Below are positions 60,393 through 64,000 of a stretch of 64,000 nt of DNA, piece after piece (position 1 is the stretch's first letter; each line of letters starts with the position of its first letter). The position numbers and the translations under genes were made by a program. A model generated the notes under the pieces. The model made no database searches. It saw only the letters and a list, made by a program, of their open reading frames with translations, and was not told where the DNA came from. The DNA is taken from positions 32,643 to 96,642 of the forward strand of contig BEHD01000008.1 in NCBI GenBank assembly GCA_002898355.1, read 5' to 3'. This DNA comes from an archaeon HR01 (lineage in GTDB: Archaea > Thermoproteota > Nitrososphaeria_A > Caldarchaeales > Caldarchaeaceae).

Positions 60393-61300
60393 ATGACATC
60401 CTACTGGAGGAGGGTTGACGGTAGGCTGATAAGGAGGGGGAGATAATACTTGACCTAAAGTTCGTTAAGGGTTACTCTGATGAGGTTAGGGAGTTCAACG
60501 ATGGTAGGAGGGGTAGGCCATACAAGATAACGTATAGCTATACCCTATTCCTAGCGGTCTTTAGGTATGTCTTCTCGGTCAGGTTTAAGCAGCTGGAGGA
60601 CTTTAGCATTGAGGAAGAACTTCCCCATACTACCTAGTATAGACTATTCCCGGGTTAGGAGGAGGATAATTAGGCTGGGGATGGACCTTAGCTCCCTAAA
60701 GGCTCTAAGAGGGTCTAGAGAGCCTGTAGTCCTAGACTCTACCGGTGTCAAGGCCCATAGGGCCGGATCATGGCTGGAGAGGAAGTATGGTAAGAGGAGG
60801 AATGTCAAGATACATGTAGCTGTAAACGCCAAGACTGGGGAGGTAATAGATATGGGGGTGTCTAGGGATGATGTTCGTGACTCCGAGATGGCTGAGGGGA
60901 TGGTGGATAGGGTGGTTAATGTTGTTGAGGTATCTAGGGTTATTGGAGACGGAGCATACGACTCCATAAAGCTATACAGACATCTAGAAGCTATGGGTAT
61001 AGAGCCTATAATAAGGCCTAGGAAGAACGCCAGGACAGATAGAGGGCCTCCATCAAGGAGATCAGCAGCCAGAATGATTAGAGACTATGGATACGATATA
61101 TGGCGCAGGATAGTAGGATATGGCAGGAGATGGATGGCAGAGACAGCAATATCAATATTCAAATCCATATTCGGGGAAGAAATACTCTCCAAGAAGCCCA
61201 GATGGATCAGCGTCGAGGCAGTCCAGAAGGCATTCATATACAACCTCCTCCTAAACACAGCATAAATCTAGAATGTAGGAACACCAGCAGGAGAAGAGGG
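60382..61300 (+). mobile_element. IS5-family insertion sequence with broken transposase
   Basis: Transposase reading starts at ATG 60393 (MTSYWRRVDGRLIRRG), shifts at a run of five G (60436-60440) to EIILDLKFVKGYSDEV and RRGRPYKITYSYTLFLAVF, then shifts again near 60610 to NFPILPSIDYSRVRRR. The final 232-codon frame to 61265 holds DDE motifs: PVVLDSTGVKAHRAG, VIGDGAYDS and WMAETAISIFKSIFGE. It is thus defunct unless frameshifting is programmed. The boundary call rests only on an inverted 10-mer and is tentative. Confidence 0.7.
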
Positions 61301-61375
61301 CATAGAGACTAGGGAATTAGGCCACAAGGCAATGCGTAATACAGATATATATATAGTCGAATTAGCTTTCGTGAG

Positions 61376-62539
61376 ATGACTTTGAAGGTTATTAACTTCG
61401 GTTTAGCTAGTATCCGGGATAGCCTTCTATTATTAACTTTTTTGATCACTTTGTTTGCTGTTACCATTTCGACAGTAATGGTTAGCGGCATATCGAACGA
61501 TAATATTTCTGATATCCCTGAGAACATCCCAATTGTTTTACGTTCAGCCGATGAACTTCCTCCAGGTGCGGTTATGCCTGTTGGCTGTGAAAATGCTTAT
61601 CCTGTGTTACTTCGTGTAGGCGATGCGATTTACGTAGCATGCACATTAGCTAGCCCGGAGGAGATCCAGTTTATCAATAGGCTAATCCCTGAGGTAATTC
61701 AAAGGCTTACGGAATTTGGCCTTTTTCCAGATCCCGTTGTAGCAATCGACTACGATGTTCGGCCTCTTAGACTAAATTTAAGACTATCCAGACAATTAAC
61801 CATAGCTGAAACTGAATTGTTACGGTCTATAATTTCTATATCATTTGAAGCCTCACTTTATGAAGTAAGAGTGGCGTCTCACGTCGTTAATGGTCTATGT
61901 ACTACCTATAATTCACCGCCAACAGGCTCATGTAATCAGATACGTAATGGTGCGGGGACTATGGGATTCAGAGCTAAGAGACTAGTTTGTATTACAATTT
62001 GTTGGTGGGAATTGGGAGGAACCACCTGGGCCCATGATTCGGCCCAAGTAGGTGACACAGTATTCCAACCAGATAACTCAAATAATGCTAATGCTTATGG
62101 GACGTTAACAAAACGTGTATGTGCAAATGGTGTTGATGCATCGTTCTTTGCAAAAAATGCCGGTAAACCGGAGATGTCGAATACAATACCCCACATAGGC
62201 CCTGTATTCGGTGACTGGACGGGTGGCGTAGTTCCTGGTCTAGCTATCTGGATGATTGGTAGATTTTCAGACAGTATCGGTTTTTACTCTATGACAAATG
62301 CTGACATTAATGCAAACACTTGTGGAACAACAGGAACTAGCTGGAAAGCTAACTGGGTTTCAGGTCATAGGCCAGGTGGTGGGGATAGTGGAACTGGTGT
62401 TTGTGTGAAAGCAACCATGAACGGTCAAAATGGGTGCTTAAGGGTAGGTATATTGTGGGGAACGTATGGTGCATCTGATGGGATAATCTTCAGTCCATGG
62501 CCCGATGTGGAATCAAGGCTAGGAGTAGACGGTTATTAA
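61376..62539 (+). CDS. Secreted S1-like serine protease with N-terminal prodomain
   Basis: 387 residues. Residues 10-38 form a signal or anchor helix (SLLLLTFLITLFAVTISTVM). Residues about 50-165 look like a prodomain, with VACTLASPEEIQFINRLIPE and LFPDPVVAIDYDVRPL. A chymotrypsin-like domain follows from about 190 (GTMGFRAK). Triad candidates are His220 (TTWAHDS, where TAGH is usual), Asp254 (NGVDASFFA) and Ser338 (GGGDSGTGV). Many Cys suggest disulfides. The stop overlaps the start of the next gene (TAATG). Confidence 0.72.
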   Translation: MTLKVINFGLASIRDSLLLLTFLITLFAVTISTVMVSGISNDNISDIPENIPIVLRSADELPPGAVMPVGCENAYPVLLRVGDAIYVACTLASPEEIQFINRLIPEVIQRLTEFGLFPDPVVAIDYDVRPLRLNLRLSRQLTIAETELLRSIISISFEASLYEVRVASHVVNGLCTTYNSPPTGSCNQIRNGAGTMGFRAKRLVCITICWWELGGTTWAHDSAQVGDTVFQPDNSNNANAYGTLTKRVCANGVDASFFAKNAGKPEMSNTIPHIGPVFGDWTGGVVPGLAIWMIGRFSDSIGFYSMTNADINANTCGTTGTSWKANWVSGHRPGGGDSGTGVCVKATMNGQNGCLRVGILWGTYGASDGIIFSPWPDVESRLGVDGY

Positions 62540-63402
62540 TGGGGAAAAACTATTTTAACATGTCTTTTATGTGTAGAAACAGGGAGTTCATTTTGAGAAG
62601 TTTCATCCTTTTCATTTCTATGGGCAGTCTCGTTATGTTTGTAGCTCTTTTTTCGGCTTTATTCATTAGCGGTAGCGTGAATCTCAACACCATAAGTGAA
62701 GAGGTTAAAAATTCACAGCAAGATGTTCAAGGAAACCCTTGTCCCCCTGGAATGTATCCCATACTGGCTGGCAGCCTTGAGAATAAACCCTTATGGGCTT
62801 GTTCAACATATGACGAGGGGCAAAGGGCCGAGGTTTCCAGAAAGGTAAACGAGATTATCGAAAGGCTGTCAGAGGCTGGCATATATCCTGACCCGGTCCA
62901 TTCGGTCTCATATGAGCTGGAAGATAGCATGTTTACGGTCTATATCAGGCGGCCGCCTACAGACTCGGAGTATGAACTTCTCATTAACACCGTTCCAAAA
63001 CCCTTCACCATATACAGAAGTTACGGTCCAATCGATTACCCATGTGATAACAAGAATCATCCCATAAAAGCATGGGTTGGAAACGGTTTAAACACTGAAT
63101 ACTCAGAGCTGGATGTAGAAAGATACTTGCTAGCAGAACGCGCCTTAAAGGAACGCTATCAATACGTTCTAGTGGGTTATCCAGATGTCTACCCAAACGC
63201 ACATGACACGATCCTAGTGCTATTGGGTGAACAGGAAGTCACAGACGACGACATACAATTTATACGTTCCCTTTTCCCACCACAAATCAGCATAGAGATA
63301 TGGACCAATAGACAAGATGTGATAGTTGTAACGTTAATTCCGTCATATATACAAATCCTATGTGGTTCAACCACCATAGATGGAGTCAACAACACCAGAT
63401 AG
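62539..63402 (+). CDS. Membrane-anchored protein resembling the preceding protease prodomain
   Basis: 287 residues. An N-terminal transmembrane segment (FILFISMGSLVMFVALFSALF) is followed by two prodomain-like units. GIYPDPVHSVSYELEDSMF aligns with LFPDPVVAIDYDVRPL of the protease, and EQEVTDDDIQFIRSLFPP with SPEEIQFINRLIPE. There is no catalytic domain. It overlaps the protease stop codon (TAATG), so the two are co-translated. An inhibitor or foldase role is inferred. Confidence 0.65.
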   Translation: MGKNYFNMSFMCRNREFILRSFILFISMGSLVMFVALFSALFISGSVNLNTISEEVKNSQQDVQGNPCPPGMYPILAGSLENKPLWACSTYDEGQRAEVSRKVNEIIERLSEAGIYPDPVHSVSYELEDSMFTVYIRRPPTDSEYELLINTVPKPFTIYRSYGPIDYPCDNKNHPIKAWVGNGLNTEYSELDVERYLLAERALKERYQYVLVGYPDVYPNAHDTILVLLGEQEVTDDDIQFIRSLFPPQISIEIWTNRQDVIVVTLIPSYIQILCGSTTIDGVNNTR

Positions 63403-63482
63403 ATAAACCGTTGCCACTAATACTACCTGCATTACATTAGTTTTTCATAAATATTTTCTCGTACCTTCCAGTATCCTATTTC

Positions 63483-63707
63483 ATGGTTGCCACCTTGATT
63501 GATCTAGCCGGGCCCACAAGAGCTGCTGTGCTAGGCCCTGTCTGGTGGCAGGGTTTCATAGGCGCCCATATAGCACCCTATATAACAGCAATCACTCTAC
63601 TGATGCTGGCCAGCTCCTACGTCAGCCCAACTGTGAGTGGGAGGTTGTCGTTGAGAGGGTTTTCTAGGCCTCAAGGGCTTAACTCTCCCAGCCTAGGGGT
63701 TGTCTGA
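63483..63707 (+). CDS. Small single-helix membrane protein
   Basis: 74 residues with one hydrophobic segment (APYITAITLLMLASSYVSP). Start ATG at 63483 has a TATA-like box (CATAAATATTTT) about 30 bp upstream. Function unknown. Its stop TGA overlaps the ATG of the NurA-like gene (TGATG), implying coupling. Confidence 0.5.
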   Translation: MVATLIDLAGPTRAAVLGPVWWQGFIGAHIAPYITAITLLMLASSYVSPTVSGRLSLRGFSRPQGLNSPSLGVV

Positions 63708-64000
63708 TGGTGTTGTCTCAGGAGGATGAGGGGGTCAGGACGTATAGCGAGCTGGTAGGTATACTGGAGGGTGAGCTGAGGCGTTTTATGGATGTGGAGG
63801 CTGAGAGGTTCGCCAGCGCCGTCAGCATGTTCACTCCCCCGCCGAGGATAAGGGTCTCCGCAGCCTCTAAGGGCTGGAGGGTTGGCGCTGTTGACGGGGG
63901 CAGCAGCATCCTCTCCTTCGCAGACGTGAACGTGGGTTTTGCCACCTCGCTGGCTGTGGTGGACGACGGCGCCGGATATAGGAGGGCGATACTTTATCCA
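63707..64000 (+). CDS. Second NurA-like nuclease, N-terminal part, runs off the window
   Basis: 98 codons open to the right edge. GWRVGAVDGGSSILSFADVN carries the NurA metal-binding Asp-Gly motif (compare SAVDGSR in NurA at 20 kb) and GFATSLAVVDDGAGYRRA follows. It begins inside the stop of a small membrane-protein gene. A HerA-type partner may lie to the right. Confidence 0.75.
   Translation, partial: MVLSQEDEGVRTYSELVGILEGELRRFMDVEAERFASAVSMFTPPPRIRVSAASKGWRVGAVDGGSSILSFADVNVGFATSLAVVDDGAGYRRAILYP

Overview
The window is archaeal and most likely comes from a thermophile of the TACK group. An Aigarchaeota/Caldarchaeales-type organism would fit, but that placement is inference. Supporting signs are topoisomerase VI subunit B, an Orc1/Cdc6 protein, HerA-NurA, Pno1/Dim2-type KH and Nob1 ribosome-biogenesis factors, intron-containing tRNA(Thr) and tRNA(Tyr), and many TATA boxes about 26 bp upstream of the start codon (leaderless genes). 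GTG and TTG starts are frequent.

Layout. 1-3.8 kb: a sugar-type operon (Gfo/Idh/MocA oxidoreductase, APH-fold kinase, divergent enolase) facing an FAH-family hydrolase, then tRNA-Pro. 4-9.3 kb: Rieske protein, Top6B, KH protein and a DUF6899-like gene, then GYD, Orc1/Cdc6 and winged-helix genes. 9.2-12 kb: a LutB-LutA-like fusion plus LutC. 12.3-15.2 kb: tRNA-Thr, guaA and a phosphoribosyltransferase. 14.8-17.2 kb: a divergent locus with a membrane-anchored winged-helix protein, an HTH-like protein, and a secreted coiled-coil protein ending in a cytoplasmic AbrB domain. 17.2-25 kb: MoeB-rhodanese, herA-nurA-RNase J-like, a CopD-like membrane protein, argS. 25-31.8 kb: an MFS exporter with hisA, and a split archaeal glutamate synthase gene set. 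31.8-39 kb: nucleoside/pentose catabolism (cytidine deaminase, nucleoside hydrolase, deoC, ribokinase, nucleoside phosphorylase) with two BtpA genes and a second PfkB kinase. 39-41.5 kb: an orphan double ABC ATPase and a sugar-nucleotide epimerase.

41.6-54.7 kb is the most striking region, apparently richer in A+T than its flanks. A Tat-exported solute-binding protein faces an eleven-gene operon: two tandem DUF917 + HyuA-like (hydantoinase/oxoprolinase) modules, a nitroreductase, a DUF6092-like protein, an Asp/Glu/hydantoin racemase, a Pot-type ABC importer and, as last gene, a very divergent group II chaperonin (thermosome) homologue. It reads as import and breakdown of a cyclic amide, imide or thiohydantoin-like compound with a dedicated chaperonin-like protein. 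I have not seen this combination described.

54.7-64 kb is patchy: Nob1, a deletion scar joining an alpha/beta-hydrolase 5' end to an acyl-CoA ligase 3' end, a retropepsin-like protease, tRNA-Tyr with a 48-nt intron, a frameshifted gene, an acylphosphatase with a heptad-repeat tail, a methyltransferase, UbiX, a broken IS5-type transposase, a secreted S1-like serine protease followed by a protein resembling its prodomain, and the start of a second NurA-like gene running off the right edge.
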